From contig OX104130.1 of assembly GCA_944470555.2 (NCBI GenBank), positions 64,113,160-64,177,159 on the forward strand: a stretch of 64,000 bases of DNA, given 5' to 3'. The position numbers were made by a program, and so were the translations under genes. The DNA is from Heterobilharzia americana (Eukaryota; Platyhelminthes; Trematoda; Strigeidida; Schistosomatidae). Numbering within the stretch: position 1 is the stretch's first letter; each line of letters begins with the position of its first letter. Below are positions 11,217 through 25,639 of this stretch, piece by piece. The notes under the pieces were generated by a model. That model was given only the letters and a program-made list of their open reading frames with translations, had not been told where the DNA came from and searched no databases.

Positions 11217-14200
11217 ACTTTCCTGATAGCTGACTTAAGATTTATTTTTTCTGTACTTCGAAATTATAAGCAACCAATGTCCAGGTTGTTCATGGAAATG
11301 AATATCCAGTATTTCAATATTTGTGAATGAATCCATGGTAAAAACATTTTTATCTGTAGTATTGCTAGTCATTAACTTGCATTACTTTGATAGTAATAAC
11401 AGATTCAACACTACAACTGTTGTTGTCTCTGTAAATGTGACAGCCTCAACAATATTCTTTGCAGTTGTTGTTGTATTCAAAATGTCATTTGTCGTATATT
11501 TATTAGTACGAAATCATGCTAAGTTATATCTCAAGAAGTAGGAAGCAAATCAACAGAGATTTCGTGGCAATTGCCACATTTCTCAGAAATTATCAACAAA
11601 TATCTTAGGTAAGTTTGTGTTTTTTTAGGTGATTTAAATTCAGATTACCTAATGTTGGAGTGACAGGTTTCAATTCTTTTTTCAGTCATAAGCTATAATG
11701 TTTTATTACCTCAAGTTTCAGGCTTCAATTCACAGATTTTTGTTGATATTTTTAGGTGATGATATCATGTCAATAATACTCTAATAAACTATTAATAAGT
11801 TTTTAATGACATTACATTACTCCATTTCACAATTCACAAACTTTTCACTAGTAAATAAAACAATGGCAGTTTCGGAAATTTTTGTAAGAATCTCTTTTCA
11901 AAGTTATTACTTGCTCGTCTTTCTATTTCTACAGATATTTTCAACCTTCTTTCAAATTCTTCAATAAGAAGCAATTCTAAAACCTGATCAATTTTTGAAG
12001 CTAGGTATTATAGGCAAAAAAAGGTCATCAAAATAGATTTTTTGACTACAAATGAATTAACTTTATACACTACAACTGATATTTATGTCATAGTGAAAAG
12101 CATAGAGAACTAAAAGTGATTTATTCGTCAATGGTATTTGGTAAGAGAAAGTATAATTTGATTTTGACATTAAATAATACTTTATATGTTGTTTCAATTT
12201 ACAAAACTAAACAATTGTTTATATATGAATCTATAAGTTCAAATTCACTTTTGAGATTTGTCATAAAACAATCTGAAAATAATGCTCAGTAGCCCAAAAG
12301 ACGTCACAGCATCTTATTCTCAAGAAACTTAACCTCCTTATTAAAAATAAGTCTTAATTGACTGTCTTATCATATGGAAAAATTAAATTCATAAATCATT
12401 CGCTTTAGAAATGAAGTTATATGGATATCGAACAGGTAAGTTGTTGATGTTTTTCATCTGGAAAAACAAATGACAAATACAACATCCATCTTGTACTTTA
12501 ACTGCCAATTTTAAAGTAGGATTTGTTTAATTCAAAATATTTTGTCTACTTTTAGGTATGTTTCATATGTAAACTGATATATGGGATCAATCCTCAAAGA
12601 TCACTTCAAGTAACCTAAAAATATTTGATATCTATACTTTCATTCTAATGATCGATATTGGATTTATTATTCAATAGAATAAAAGACAGTCTTTTATGAT
12701 CGCTTCAAGTTATGTATGATTTATATATAAAGAATCAACAAAATGAGAAAAATATGTTGATTTAAATTTAAATTAGCTTTATGAAATATACATAACAACT
12801 CTTGTATAAAACCAGAAATATTTCGACTGAAACTGATTGTTGTTTTTCTTTTCACTCATATCTTTCTTTTAATGTCAGTTGTTTGGAATTCATAAATTTT
12901 TGAACTGTCGTCTTCCATAAACTCTTCTGTACTTGTATTACAACTTGTTACTGACATTCTTCATAAACTAATAAAAACATTTAATGATAAATTTTTTGAA
13001 GCTTTGATAAAACATATTCGACATTAAGTTTGGTTATATATGTTGACGATAAAATTAGTTTATGTTTTATATGTATTTGTTAGGGTTATTTCTACTGATT
13101 TAAGTAGCATATATATGGCTAGTTCTTCTTGTTCATCATTAACTAATCTTCAAAACGAAAAAACTGCTTGGTTTCTTATGGAGTTAGACTGAGTCAAATT
13201 TCGGTATAAAGACACACCGGTGACATAACTGGCTTGAGTCTACAGGTCTGGAAAAATATCGAAGAAATTTTCATGAAGTTTTAAAACTGAAATAACCGAT
13301 TCAGCAGAAAACATTCACTTTTATTGAATAACTGTACATATGTACTAACTAATGGTACACGTTGGATCTCAAATAAACTGAACATAAAAATATATAATGA
13401 TGAAAATAACATACTGAAGAAAACAAGAAGTTAGGAAAAGATATCGCGTTCAGTGGTTTCATTCTATACAACTGTAAAATCTCATTTTTATACACTTTTT
13501 TCCCACTACATTCCACAGCTACAAACACTACTTAAATAAATCTAGTAACAGATATTAGGTAAAGTGAAATTTATAAACGTTAATTCAAATCAAAATATCA
13601 CAGGTAGGATGCAAGTTGAAGATTATTCACATAGAGATTAACTAAAACGAACAAAAGGAATATAAAGTTGCATAACCATCAAATATAATAATCCACTGTC
13701 AGGTTCCTTTCATCATTACTGAGCGGGACCATATCCTTCCTAAAACACGCAAAATGCTGTATCACATCATCATTATTTTATTTTTTTATGACTAAAAATT
13801 TCTTTCCAAATCAGAGAAATTATGATAAATTATAGCACTACCGATTGTGGGACATTCTTATTTTTCACTTAAATGCTTCAGTATGGCCATGCGTTCATTA
13901 CCTCTAGCAACGATACCCTATCCATTTTCCTTAAGAATTGCAAGTGTTTTCGCAAAACTGATTCGACAACAATGAAAAGTATTCATTTATCACAGGGTGA
14001 GGATTTGTGCACATTGGAACAGGAAAAGCACAATTACAAGCCACTGGTTTACAGAATATAGAAAATATCAATGATGTACGAAACTATCACGGTCATGGTC
14101 ATTAACAGAAATGTAACACTGGACCATGCTGAGCTGCATTACGGATATCACATCAAGTAAAAGGTTTGAAGGTTGTTCAGAGCGTCTAGACAAATTCCTA

Positions 14201-15400
14201 GCTTTTACACAACTTATGGTGATATATTTAGGCAGTTATGGTTATAGAGAATAAAGTTTACTTACCGGTCATCAACAGTACAAAACCTTACCTCATTTCT
14301 CAACTTTTTTACTCCACTAATGTTTGCGTATTTTTATGGGGTCTGTGTTGTTCTGTTTTCGTCATTCTCACACATGTAGCTTTGTAAGTGCTTCGAATCT
14401 TGATTTCTGTCTTGTTTAAAGTCCTTTAACAATCAAAATTCCAGATGGTCTCCTATAGATATATCTTTAATAACGTTCTGAAATAAAATCTGTTTTCCTG
14501 AAAACAACTTTGTCTACGTGCTCAGAAGTATGTATAATGTGTGACTTACTCAGGACTAGGTAGTATTAGTACTTGCTTTTGCTGATACCAGTGTCTTACT
14601 TTGCTAGATCTAACAGAGGTGCTGGTTGACTGGAAACTCAGTAACAGTCATCTGTATATTCTTAGGCTAGAAGTATCGGTTAGGATAGGGAATAACTTAT
14701 AAGCTTAGAGAACTCTTTCCGTCAGCCCCGCTAGACTGAAGTCTAGATCCATCTGGAAATAAGTACCATCATAAACTTTACGGCTACAAGGTTTTGCGCT
14801 TGGATGATATCGCAGTGCTTCCCAAGAACTGGATGGGCGTCTGGATATATTTGAAACTATTTTAAAAAGTCGGTAGAATTAAGGTATAGTTTATATTATG
14901 CAGATAAGCGGCAGTACCTTTGAGTGAATTAGAACATTTTTCGGTAGAAATACTGTTCGACACAGTCATTCATATTGCACCGTTAGTGTCCTCCCTCTGC
15001 CAGTTAAACCTGAGGCTAAACAGATTATAACTGCAAACTTTTGCGGTTTTTCCACTGCACTTTTTCGGCCTCTACTTATACTTTAGTTTGTAGTAAGTTA
15101 ACTTTGTGCTTTTTCACCCTGAGGAGTAGTCATCACAAACAGATTGTTGCAGAAATTTGTTTCCAACTCATATAAAAAACGAATAATAAACTAAGTTAAA
15201 TATACTACTAACTACTGAGCCTGCAGAAAACTTATGTAAGCATTGCAATCAAGTATGAGTAATAACACTACTGGTAATTAATTAGTGAATCACCGTGAAT
15301 TTATTGAAACCTTTTGTTTTGTTTATTTTAAGGTAGGTGGTGAATTCAGTGACAACTACAATATTTTATTCTTCTAATCAAATTACGGATGCTAAGAGTT
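11217..15400. other. AT-rich intergenic or intronic stretch with weak exon hints
   Basis: A hydrophobic frame at 11323-11541 (for example VTASTIFFAVVVVFKMSFVVY, ending KLYLKK) could encode a membrane segment but has no clear splice sites. At 12409-12435 a 27 bp segment is bounded by CGCTTTAG and a perfect donor CAG/GTAAGT. Neither is strong enough to call a gene. A 62-codon frame at 13873-14061 shows no domain. Confidence 0.35.
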
Positions 15401-18400
15401 AATGATTCAAGTGAGATGGAAGCAGTGAATGAAGTCGGCGACGTCCAGGTTGTATTCAAGTTTATTCCAACCTCTACCACATAAAAAGTAAGAGTTTATG
15501 ATACCCTCTTGCAGGTCGTATCCTTATCAGCACTCATCAAGGATTAGCGAGTTGCCAAATGCAGTAATTCGAAAGGTGACGAAGCTAGCCTACTGCTCCA
15601 GCAGCTTCAGATTCATTTTTCTATATTTGATTACCGATTAACTGTGACCCACCGAACAGCTTAAGTTTGGAATGAACTAAGTTTGTTGAAGAGATATAAG
15701 CCATATAACTCCATCTGTTCGCCTATTTTAAGGACGGAAATAATACAGTAGATAAGGAACATATTAAGTGCTTAAAAGCATACAGAAGACTGAATGTTCT
15801 ATCACTCTATAATAAAGGGGTCATTTTTCCAACTTTAATTATAACCTATGTGACTTATATGACCATCGTCAGGATATCAGTTTGTTAGTAGCTAAATGGA
15901 GCCTAAACGCTACTATTAAAACTCCCAGGCTTTGAATAATGGGTTGATTAGCATGGGACAGCCCTAGTGTGATCACCGTTACGGATACATCCATCACGTT
16001 GTAGACCAAAATGATGTTTTTTAAACCAGGGACTGACTCTGAGATGGTCGTTAGCATCCTGATTTCCCTATGTACAAGCCTCAAAGATGAAGTACGTGTA
16101 TACATCCACCTTACTTCACTATTTTAAATCACTACTGCAGCAAGATAAAGAGTATCCTTTTTTGTCATTTTCTAAAACCAGCTTTCGTCTACATTCTGAA
16201 AGCAGCTTTTAGGGACGTACATGTTATTAATTCAGATCTACTTTTAAAATAATGACTGTTTGACCTTGATCGCGTAAATGAGTCACGATACTGTGCATTA
16301 ACAATCAGTTTTTACAAATGCAGATGAACATGTGACATTCAGTATCCGTAAATATGGTGTTGGTTTTACGCCTATGAATTGCAAATCATTTTTTTCAATT
16401 TTGGTAGGACTTTGAACCTAGACTCATTTCTGACGACCAGTCAATGCAAGAATTAGACATCTTCACTTATCTGAGTAGGTGTTGCTGACGAGATTTAGTA
16501 CCTTCCATCAAAAGAAAAAGTTACACATCAAGCAATGTCACCATTTGTTGTTAAAATACTCGACTGACTGTAAAATGTTGATTTTTTTATAAGACTTCTG
16601 TAAGAGAAATTCTACTCAATAACCAAGGAATCTGACATATCTCAGCTGAAGATTTCCAATGGCCTTGCATACTCAGTCATCTTTGGCTCCCAAATATCAC
16701 AACTATTAAGCGGAATCCCTGTGAAAATGATTCTGACTTGTGGGGGCCTATGTCAAGTAGTGATCACGACCATCGTCCATAGGGTGATAAAATGTAATTG
16801 AGTACAAGTTAACTGTACTCTTCCCTTCAGGAAAATAGAAATACTTCAGGGATTTACATACTTTTGGTTTCAATTCTTCACTTAGTTTTGGTTGAGATTG
16901 CTCTATGCAAATGAACATACATTTCTTTCAAAATCTTGTCTGTTTTTATATCACTTTCATTTCTGTACGAAAATTAATTCACTAACCGTAGTTCCTTTCC
17001 ATCAACACGATTGAGTTCTGGTTTTTTTCGAATTTTCAGTCAAGCTTAATCAATATTTCTTCTCGCATTAGATTTTTCAAACACCCTAACTCATAAATAA
17101 TAATGTACAACTCATTTGATGTCATTTTGATGCGCAGATACTGAAATGAAATGATTCGAAATGTTTACACATAGATTTCCAGCAAGAAGAGATAATCAAT
17201 AATGTAAACTTTTACAGAAGCCGGAAAAAATATTCACCGATGATGATGAACTGAAATTAAATCTATTAGTGACTTACTTCCAAATTCATATTTTGAATGG
17301 TAACCACTCTACCGGTAAAGTTGAACGTTTTGAGTTTGATCTTTAAGAGATATTCGCATATGTTTCGTAATTTATTTCTTCCCTCATACATCAGGGATTT
17401 TCAATCCACGATAAAACTATTTTTCTAGTCAAAATTTGATAAGCCCAGTTTTGTTAATTTGCTTGGAAGATAATGATTTTCGTTAACTGAAAAACTTAAA
17501 CTTTATATCAAAAATAAAGAGATCTCTTGAACTAAACCAAAGCTGGAAATATTTGTAAACTAATTAATATAGATTGTTTATTCACACATTTCTGCCGATT
17601 TTCTCTCTGTTACGTATTGTATATCAGAATATTTGAAAAACCAACGTATTATCGTCTTAAAACATTCTGCTTCATTTCTTACTAAAACTTGATATCTTTC
17701 CAGAACAGACAGGAAATCGATTTGATAAGTGTTTGACGTTGATTCTCTGTGAATGGTAATCCCTACTTCATTTTTTGGTTAACTTCTGATCTTTTCATTG
17801 AAATTTTCTATGAGTAAACAAAAGTCTTTTTACTCATTTCCATTTTTGATGAAGTCAAGCCTTTTCTTCCACTTTCTTACCTTTAATATACTGTCAAACA
17901 TATCACTATGTATCAACAAGTTTTTTGTATTCGGACAGCGATATAGTTTCCATCTGTCAACAGCTGATAAGAAGCTTAAAAATGAGATGAAATAATGTCA
18001 TTCGGTTAAAACTTCCATTCAGAATGTAAGCATTATAGATAATTATCATGTAATGATCTTGACACCGAAATTGCAATACTGTATTGAAGTTTGGTAAATT
18101 GTAATCTCGCTGTTTAAGAAATGTTTTTCACAGAAAGCAACAAATCGTATCACTCTCTCTCTCTGACCGCGTTAAGTTTAAGGAGTTATTGTTCGCAGAG
18201 TGTTTCAAACTTTAAAAAGCCTTAAAGTTCAGTGAGTAAAAGGTTGCTTTTGAAGACGTCATTTACAACAGCTACATAGCCTTATTTATAAATAGTAGAA
18301 CTGATAAACAATTTAATATCAACCCATGAAGTCATACGGTCCCCAACATGTTCAAGAGTAAAATCAAACTTTATTTCTAAAGATATAGCGAAATCGCTCA

Positions 18401-19765
18401 ATAATGTATTAGTATTAAGATCGTAGTAAAAGAAGAGACCTTACTTATTTCTTCTATACAAAGAGTTTGGGCATGAATTGGGTGGATTACCTGCTCTTCT
18501 GTCACATGAAAGTTACCTAACTGTAGTCTTCCGAAAGAAAATTTCTTCTGAAGGATTGTTTATTAGATTCAGGAGTTTTTAGTCACCTTGATATAGAGTT
18601 GGTAGTGGTAGTAACACTACACTACTGACTTGGTGACTTTATACTGAACTTTACTCACTTTAGTTTTCACTATAAATGTACTAGCTTTGCCTATATAGCT
18701 CCTATCCATCATAAAATTTATTTGAAAATGTCAGTTTTCACAATAAGGATATTAAAACAATCTTAGACTTCTTGTTTATAAGCACAGATTCTTCTGGTTT
18801 TCTATTGAAGGTGATAATTATCGTTTTGTTACTTTGAACACGGTTGTGATCACAGATTTTACATCTGATTTACTTACAATTGGTTTTCATGATGTCGCAT
18901 GCTGATACTTTTTCTAAGTTTCAATTGACTGTTGGTCTTCACATTTGAACCTTTAATTTGGGTTTTCTTAGGCCGGAAATAAAATATAAGGGGATGATTC
19001 TCGGTCAAAAATTCATTGTCTGGTTCAATTGATGGGATGCTAATTGAAAAGCAGAAATAATGTGACTTCAACAGCGTTTTCTGAGTATTCTAATGTTATG
19101 CTAAACATCGCTAACGGAAATAAAATAACCAAGTGGTTATCAGGCGGTATGAAAACTAATTTATCTGTTGGCGAATAAATAAGAAACATTTCTGTCAAAC
19201 AAATGGCCTGAAATATCAAAATTTTCTGCAAGTCAAGATGTGGATGTTAAAGTGTTTAGTGCATAGATTTTTACTGACATATAACACTCGCCTCAGAACA
19301 GATGATGATAATGACTTTTCTAAAATACCTATCCTAATCCATTCTTCTGAAATAGTCAGTCGTCTAAGCTGGTACTCACAAAGCAATCCGATTCCAGCGT
19401 GTCAAAATTCCTGAAAAAGTGTCGGGTAGTGTGGGTATGATGACTCTATTTTTCGCTCAGTATTCCAAAAAGCAGAACTGTATAGTTTGCCGTTTCATAT
19501 CTAATAGAATGAATAATACTTAATGATAGTCAACTATAGTGAGCTACTTCTACTTTCCTATGCTTACTCAGTAGTTGGTTTATTATAGTTCAGCAGCTTT
19601 CACAAACTGCTGCATTTTGATTTGCCTGCTTCGCTAACTTAATTGGATGTTTGAGCGTTGGCTTTTAGCGATCCTCTGATTTTCAAGATGGCTGACTATA
19701 AAGCTTTCTCTTCTTTTTCAGTTCAGAAGGTCATGGTCAGAAACTTCATTTTTTGGTTGAGACAT
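15401..19765. other. AT-rich stretch, no gene recognised
   Basis: A 78-codon minus-strand frame at 15869-16105 lies in a slightly more GC-rich patch (15860-16110) that may be an old repeat. Short frames at 17798-17995, 18874-19071 and 19040-19231 have no recognisable domain. A short CT run sits at 18154-18165. Confidence 0.4.
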
Positions 19766-22204
19766 TTATTATTATTATGACGATGATGATTTGTCCCTTG
19801 GGTTCCCAGTGGAACATAGGGCTTCAGTGCACTCTGTTGTCTGCAATCTTATCAACCCGGCTCCATGACAGCCCAAAACCTCTCATCTCCTCCTCGCACG
19901 ATCTCCTCCATGTCACCCTCGCCACGGACCCCCAACTCGTCGCTTCCCATCCAAGTTCCACTGCAGCAACTGACCTGGCGCTTGATGTCAAAGAATGGTC
20001 TTCACGGTGTATGCCCAATCCGCCTCCACTCCCTTCAACTGCATATTTGTTCAGCGATAGGTTCTTGGTTGGTCCGTTGCCATAGTTCTTTGTTGCTTAT
20101 TCTTTCTGGCCATCTGAGCTTCAGTAACGAGCCAGCGTAGGCAGCTGTTGATGAATATCTGTAGTTTGTTGGAAACGCCTTTCGTGACCCGCCAAGTCTC
20201 TGAACCATACAGAAGCACTGACTTGACGTTGGTGTTGAAAATCTGGATCGCGTTGACGCTTTATGCTGAGTGGAGTGCAGAAGATCTCTACACTGGTTTC
20301 AGGCTAATGAACGCCTCCCTTGCTTTTCCTATCCTGGCTGACTTTGTCATCCTCGTTTGTGCCACCTGTGGTTGAAACAGTGCTGTCTAGATAGGTGAAA
20401 GAGGCTAATTCCTTCAGGTTTCTCCGTTGATGGTGATTGGAGTTTGTTGTTGTTGTTGGTTGGGTATCTTCATCACCTCTGCCTTCTCTACGTTCACCTG
20501 GAGCATGTCCCGTCTTCGCTGCTTCTTCTGCCAACTTGTTAGTTTTTGCCTGTAGGTCTTCAAGTTTGTGTGACATTAGACAGAAGTCATCGTTGGCGAA
20601 ATCCAAATCTTCCAGGTTCTTTTCCCCGCTCCAACGTATCCCCCTTTTCTCGCTCCTCACTGTTTGTTGCATGATCCAGTCGACCACAATCAGGAATATC
20701 ATGGGTGATAGTAGGTGGCAACCTTGTTTCACTCCTGTCTCCACTTCAAAATCATCACTGAGCTTCCCATTGTGAATTACTTGGCTGGCATGTGACGTCT
20801 TCATATAATTATCGAATAAGGCTGATAAAGGTTTATGGTATTCCGTAGTGTTAAAGCAGGTGCCTGCCAAATTACTTCTCGGTCGACGCTGTCAAGGGCC
20901 TTAACAAAGTCGATGAAGTTGAGGTAGAAAGTTGACTGTCATTCTATGCTCTGTTCCATGATGATGCGTAGTATGGCGTTGCAATTTGGTCCGCACATGA
21001 TTTGTACTCCCTGAAGGCAGCCAGCCCGTTCTGGTTGTAATTTTGAATCCAGTGCATCCTTTAGCCTCTCCAGGATGATGCGGCTTAATATTTTACTTGG
21101 GGTGGACAGGAGAGTGATTCCACGCCAGTTCTTGCAAGCACTGAGGTCTCCCTTCTTCGGCAGTTTGACAAGGTAACCCTTCTTCCAATCACCAGGTACC
21201 TTTCCTTCCTTCCACACCTTCTGCAATAGTGGTGTAGTGTGAGCATGTCCGCTGTTGTCTCTGCATCTGTTTTGAGTGCTTCTGGTGGGAGTCCATCTGA
21301 CCCTGCTGCTTTCGCACATTTCAGTAGCTTTATGGCGCTGAGGACTTCATTTTTCATCTGAGGGCTTGTGTTTTCTTGTAGTTCTGTGGCTGAAGGTGAA
21401 ATGTCTGGATGAAGTGCAGGTGGTGGTGATGGTCGATTCAAGAGCTTTTTGAAGTAGTCAGCCCACTGTTTCTTATGGTGCTTTTCTTTGGTAATTAAGT
21501 TCCCTTCATCATTTTTTATTGGTTTCGTCTGCCTTGATCTCTTCCCTACCAGAAACTAAGTAACCTGGTTATTTGATATAATGTTGTCAGGTGTCTATCA
21601 CTCCTACCAGCCAACAGCCTGTTCTGCTTCACTTGCCAATGTGTCGTAGAAGTGTCTTTGGTCTTTCCGTGCAACCTCCTTCACTTCTTTGTCCAGTCTA
21701 GTGTTCTATACATTGTACTCAGTTCCTCTTCTCGTCGTTCATCCTTGCACTGGATCATCTTCACCACCACCATCTTCTTCTCCCTGCTCTATCAGCTTCC
21801 ACATGTCCGTTGAGATCCTTTCCTTGTCTTGTTTCATCTTCCTTCCTAATACGATTGTGCAGGTTTCTTTCCACACAGCTTCCAAAGAGTACCAGTGTTC
21901 ACCCATATTTTGTTCTGATGGCTGACGTAAAAATTTCCTTTATGGTTTTTCTTTCAGTTTCTGTTCTAGGCGTTGAACTTGAACTGTGGCCCATCACCAA
22001 CTTCCTCGAAGGCTTTCAACTTGATTTGAAAGGTAGGTTCCTTGCACTAGATAGCGAGTGGTGTGAACCTACATCTGCTCGCCTTCTTGATCTTGTGTCA
22101 AGTAGGCTGCGTCTCCATTTTCTTCAGATTGAAATCGTGTCGATCTGATTTTTAGTGTGTCCTGATGTCTGGTGAAATCGATGTCGGTTTGTGGATATCC
22201 TTGT
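19766..22204 (-). mobile_element. RTE-like element copy C, 5' truncated
   Basis: Minus-strand copy. Its 3' end is at the left: an ATT/AAT repeat tail at 19766-19779, then the complement of GTTCCACTGGGAACCC. Its 5' end stops at 22204, inside the endonuclease region (equivalent to about base 876 of copy A), the usual 5' truncation. It keeps the C-terminal Arg-rich segment (frame 20018-19824, including VTWRRSCEEEMRGFGLSWS), which is deleted in A and B, so it is the best witness for that domain. Frames are broken in several places. Confidence 0.85.
20304..21441 (-). pseudogene. Reverse transcriptase region of RTE copy C, frameshifted
   Basis: The fingers are well preserved in the frame 21319-20939: KKGYLVKLPKKGDLSACKNW, then RGITLLSTPSKILSRIILER. 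Motif A lies in another frame near 20900-20930 (NFVKALDSVDRE in spirit, Phe-to-Leu in KAFDS). The frame 20870-20304 has motif B as GVKQGCHLLSPM, with the same extra His as copy A. The catalytic box reads FANDD instead of FADD (near 20600), an extra codon that should inactivate it. LKELASFTYLDSTVSTTGGT follows near 20425-20366. Confidence 0.8.
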
Positions 22205-23690
22205 AAGTGAAGTTAACTACAATTTAATATGAAATTTTTAAGGATGAATCAGATGCATAGGTGTTGTAATATTCTTTTATTTTGAAAATTCTTCCCTATT
22301 TTCATTATCATTGTAACTAGCGTGCTGAAATATTCGTGACTTCATTTTGAGTAAATTCTAGCTTTTTTAGCAAACATTTAGTCTTCTTATCCTACTCTCT
22401 ACTTTTTGTTATTACCCATGATACCAGTCAATATTTCACGATATTGTTTTAATGCTAAGGAATGTGTTTAGGAGAAATTAAAACTAATTTCTATACGAAC
22501 AAAATAAACAGTTTTCAAAATACTTAACTGTCTTCACTACTTATTCTGAAGTAGTTTAAGTGTTACAATATTCTTCACTTTTTTTCTCAGAAAGTGGTTT
22601 CCGTGATCTCAAAAAAAACGTTACACCCTTACTTTTTCAACTGAGAATGCAATTAAGATTGTTTTATTAATTCGCATGACTTCATCTTAAAATTAATTAT
22701 GAATATTGGTTGTTTGTTTTCTCATGCACGATACGACCAACTTCATTCTCCTTGTTTCACAGCCAAACAACATAGCTATGATGACATTATGTATGCATAT
22801 AGTTACATAAAGACTTTTAGAAACTTCCTATGTCACCCAACATTTTGTGAGGCTCACTTAGAAAACAGTGTAATCACTTGGTTGTTTAAATTTAGTTGAG
22901 TAGTACTCTAACAATTCATTGTTCTTTTCTAATCCAAAAAAGTCCTAACTTTATCTTCCTTCAACACAAAGTTATACCACCATCAGAAAAAAAATTCTTT
23001 TTCCCTGTTTGAACTTAACTACCCATCCTGTAATGAAGATTTTTGAATTATGCTTTTGACATTGGGAGAATTTTAAGCAACGTCAATAAATTGTGCAGAC
23101 TATAATTTCAAGAAAAAAAATTTATGTGGCGATTCCCATTTTAAATACTAAAAGTACTCATATAAAATAAAATCTCTTATAAAAAAGAAAATATAATAAC
23201 ACCATTATGAGTTGACTAATTAAGAAAAGTGCAGTTTCATTACTGCTTTTTTGCTTCGGTTTCTGTTTACTATCAGGTGGTACTTTAGCATATATATATG
23301 TACAATTGGCCGTACTCTTCCTTTGGTCACATTTTAACATTTCACATGATGTAAAATAGATCATGCATATCTGAGATGAAAAAGATCAAACTTTCAACTT
23401 TTACAGCTATATCAATTAGTAAGCATAAATACCCTTTGTTAAGAGAATAGTCTTTCATTCAATTCAAACGTTTGTAAGCTTGATGCATTTGATCTAACAT
23501 TTGAGGGGTATATTAGTGACGTGACCAAAGTAAAAAAGTTTTTCTTCCAATTATTAGTGAATCTAGCGAAATAACTTAGCAGAGGCTTCAGTTTTGTTTC
23601 ACATGTTTCAACTTCATTTAATACTCCTTCAATGGTTACTTTAATAACTAATAACTGTTTGAGATAGCTATGATTTGACAGCCTAATATT
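22205..23690. other. AT-rich stretch, no gene recognised
   Basis: Frames at 22699-22899 (+) and 23158-23364 (-) are short and featureless. Nothing else supported. Confidence 0.45.
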
Positions 23691-23825
23691 GATACTAGGT
23701 GATGACTGAAGGAGAAATGCATATCTGGGTTAAACTAGGATTCAAACCGACCGACTCCAGGTTACTCACCCAGTGATCTAACAACTGAGAAACAAAACCC
23801 AGCCGCCGACCATTTCCTAATTTCG
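23691..23825 (-). repeat. tRNA-derived SINE-like fragment
   Basis: On the minus strand a segment reads TTAGATCACTGGG (A-box-like), about 20 bases later GGTTTGAATCC (B box GGTTCRANTCC with one mismatch), preceded by CTCAGTTG as in the D arm of a tRNA. This is the expected layout of an internal RNA polymerase III promoter in a tRNA-derived SINE head. Its 3' part (ATTTCTCCTTCAGTCATCAC on the minus strand) resembles one arm of the hairpin at 24701-24808, suggesting one family. Confidence 0.5.
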
Positions 23826-24700
23826 CTTAACTTTACTGGTTTAAAAACCTTCGAGAGCACTATAAGAGGTCAATAGTTAGCAACAAACATTTGTTTGACT
23901 GTGAAACTCGAGTTCCGAAGATTCATTTTCAAATCAATGCCTTGTCAGTTTTATCACATCTGAGATGTGAACTCTACTGATGCTTATAATTTTTCACTAT
24001 CTGTTTTACTTAAGAGGATTGTTAGGCCACTTTTAACAGAGAGATTGATTAAGCAGACGTCTCGGTATTAATATGAATTTCCTTTGGATTGCTTTGGTTA
24101 TGAATAACCAGAATCAGAATTCGGGCGTATGTTTTGTCCAATTTTGAGTTAATGAAATGCATGTAACCGTATAGCAGTAGGTGAAAGTGTTCCTATCGTG
24201 ACGCTAATCCAGCAGACACTAAACTGTTACAGCATTATCCACTTTCCTATTTCACCATCGACAGCGGCAGATGCTGAGTTTCAACTTCAGTAAGGAGATA
24301 CAATGCAGAGAAGATCCATTGTCAAGCATATAAATAAAAGCCACTTAGTGTTTTTTCGGCTTTTTATATATGTAATGGTAAAAATTCTAAAGATTAAATA
24401 GTGTCATAGTATCCTGTTTACACATTAGATTTCTTTATGTTAGTGAATTGTTCATGAATCCATCATGCTTACAAATGAGAATTCAGGTACAAATAACCAA
24501 AGCTTTAAAAGTTCTAACCAATAACAAACGGTGAATTTTGGATTTTTATCTGAGTCAGCTACAAATAGTTGCGGAAACAAGCGTAGAAGCGATAGATAAA
24601 CCGCACAGGTAACGTCCCAGATCATTAAAGCGTTGAGAAACATTTCAGTGTCCTGTAGACTCTATACTACGCTTCTATAACTATCAAAAAATTTTTATTA
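23826..24700. other. AT-rich stretch, no gene recognised
   Basis: The only long frame (24452-24643, minus) shows no recognised domain or flanking splice sites. Confidence 0.4.
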
Positions 24701-24808
24701 TTTATACCGGGTGATGATTAAAGGTGAGATGAAAATCAGGACCTCAGCCGGAGTCAAACCACCGATCACCGGATTTTCACCTCACCTTAAATCATCACTC
24801 AGTATAAA
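24701..24808. repeat. Inverted repeat with 37 bp arms around a B-box-like loop
   Basis: Arms 24701-24737 and 24772-24808 pair with four mismatches. The 34-nt loop contains, on the minus strand, GGTTTGACTCC, close to a polymerase III B box. It looks like a SINE fragment whose 3' segment has been duplicated in inverted orientation. Confidence 0.7.
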
Positions 24809-25639
24809 TACTAATCTGCCAAACTATGACTATCTGAGATAGTCAAATGATAACTGCTTTTTATTGTTCACAATTTAGACTGAAAAAGTGATTTGAATTT
24901 AATGGCAACAATGAGTAACCTGGTTATCACATTTACCGAATAATCTAATGAATCTGTAAAATTAGTTCGTAAAACGTAAGAAAATGTATCAAAACACCTC
25001 AATTCGACTTCTGATACCTTATTTATGTCGAATGTGAAAACCTTATTACGTACACATAGAGAAAAATGGATTAGTTTATACTTTATTTTATGTGAAACTG
25101 CTTATTAAATGTGAACTTCCATAAAACAGTCAGATTTCAGATAATCAATTTTTAAGGTATTCATCTTCAAGTTCCAAATTTGTCATTTCTTATCAGTAAT
25201 AAATTCGTTGAATCCCCTCACCAGGATATAAGGCTCCAAGAATCTGATGTATTTTATTCCAGTAATATTACTGGTTGTTTAAATGTCGTAAATGAACGTC
25301 GATAGACTTACTCTTTTATTTCCTTTCATACTTCATTTCATGAACGACAACATTGACGTCAGATTGGATTTATTTTTCAGCTATAATAACTTACATCACA
25401 TGTGGTGTAATCAACTATTGTGTACAGAGCTGTAAAGAAGACAATTCTCTTTAAGTTATCAACAAGTTGTTAGTTAGACAAACATTTCATGTAACCTGAA
25501 AATGGAAACAGTTCGTGCATAATATTTTCTTCCATACACTTCATTCGATTGTTACATTTACAGAACACATTGCCCAACACATTATGTCTTCAGATGGTTT
25601 ATTCATTTGTTCACTTTTAATGAACAAGAACAACACTTT
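24809..25639. other. AT-rich stretch, no gene recognised
   Basis: No feature supported; it may contain more decayed 3' sequence of the Penelope-like copy that follows on the minus strand. Confidence 0.4.

Noticed and set aside
16480..16500. CTGACGAG string resembling a hammerhead core
   Set aside because: No paired stem II and no GAAA downstream.
22700..23700. Possible exons in short frames
   Set aside because: Frames are AT-driven, without splice borders or domain motifs.
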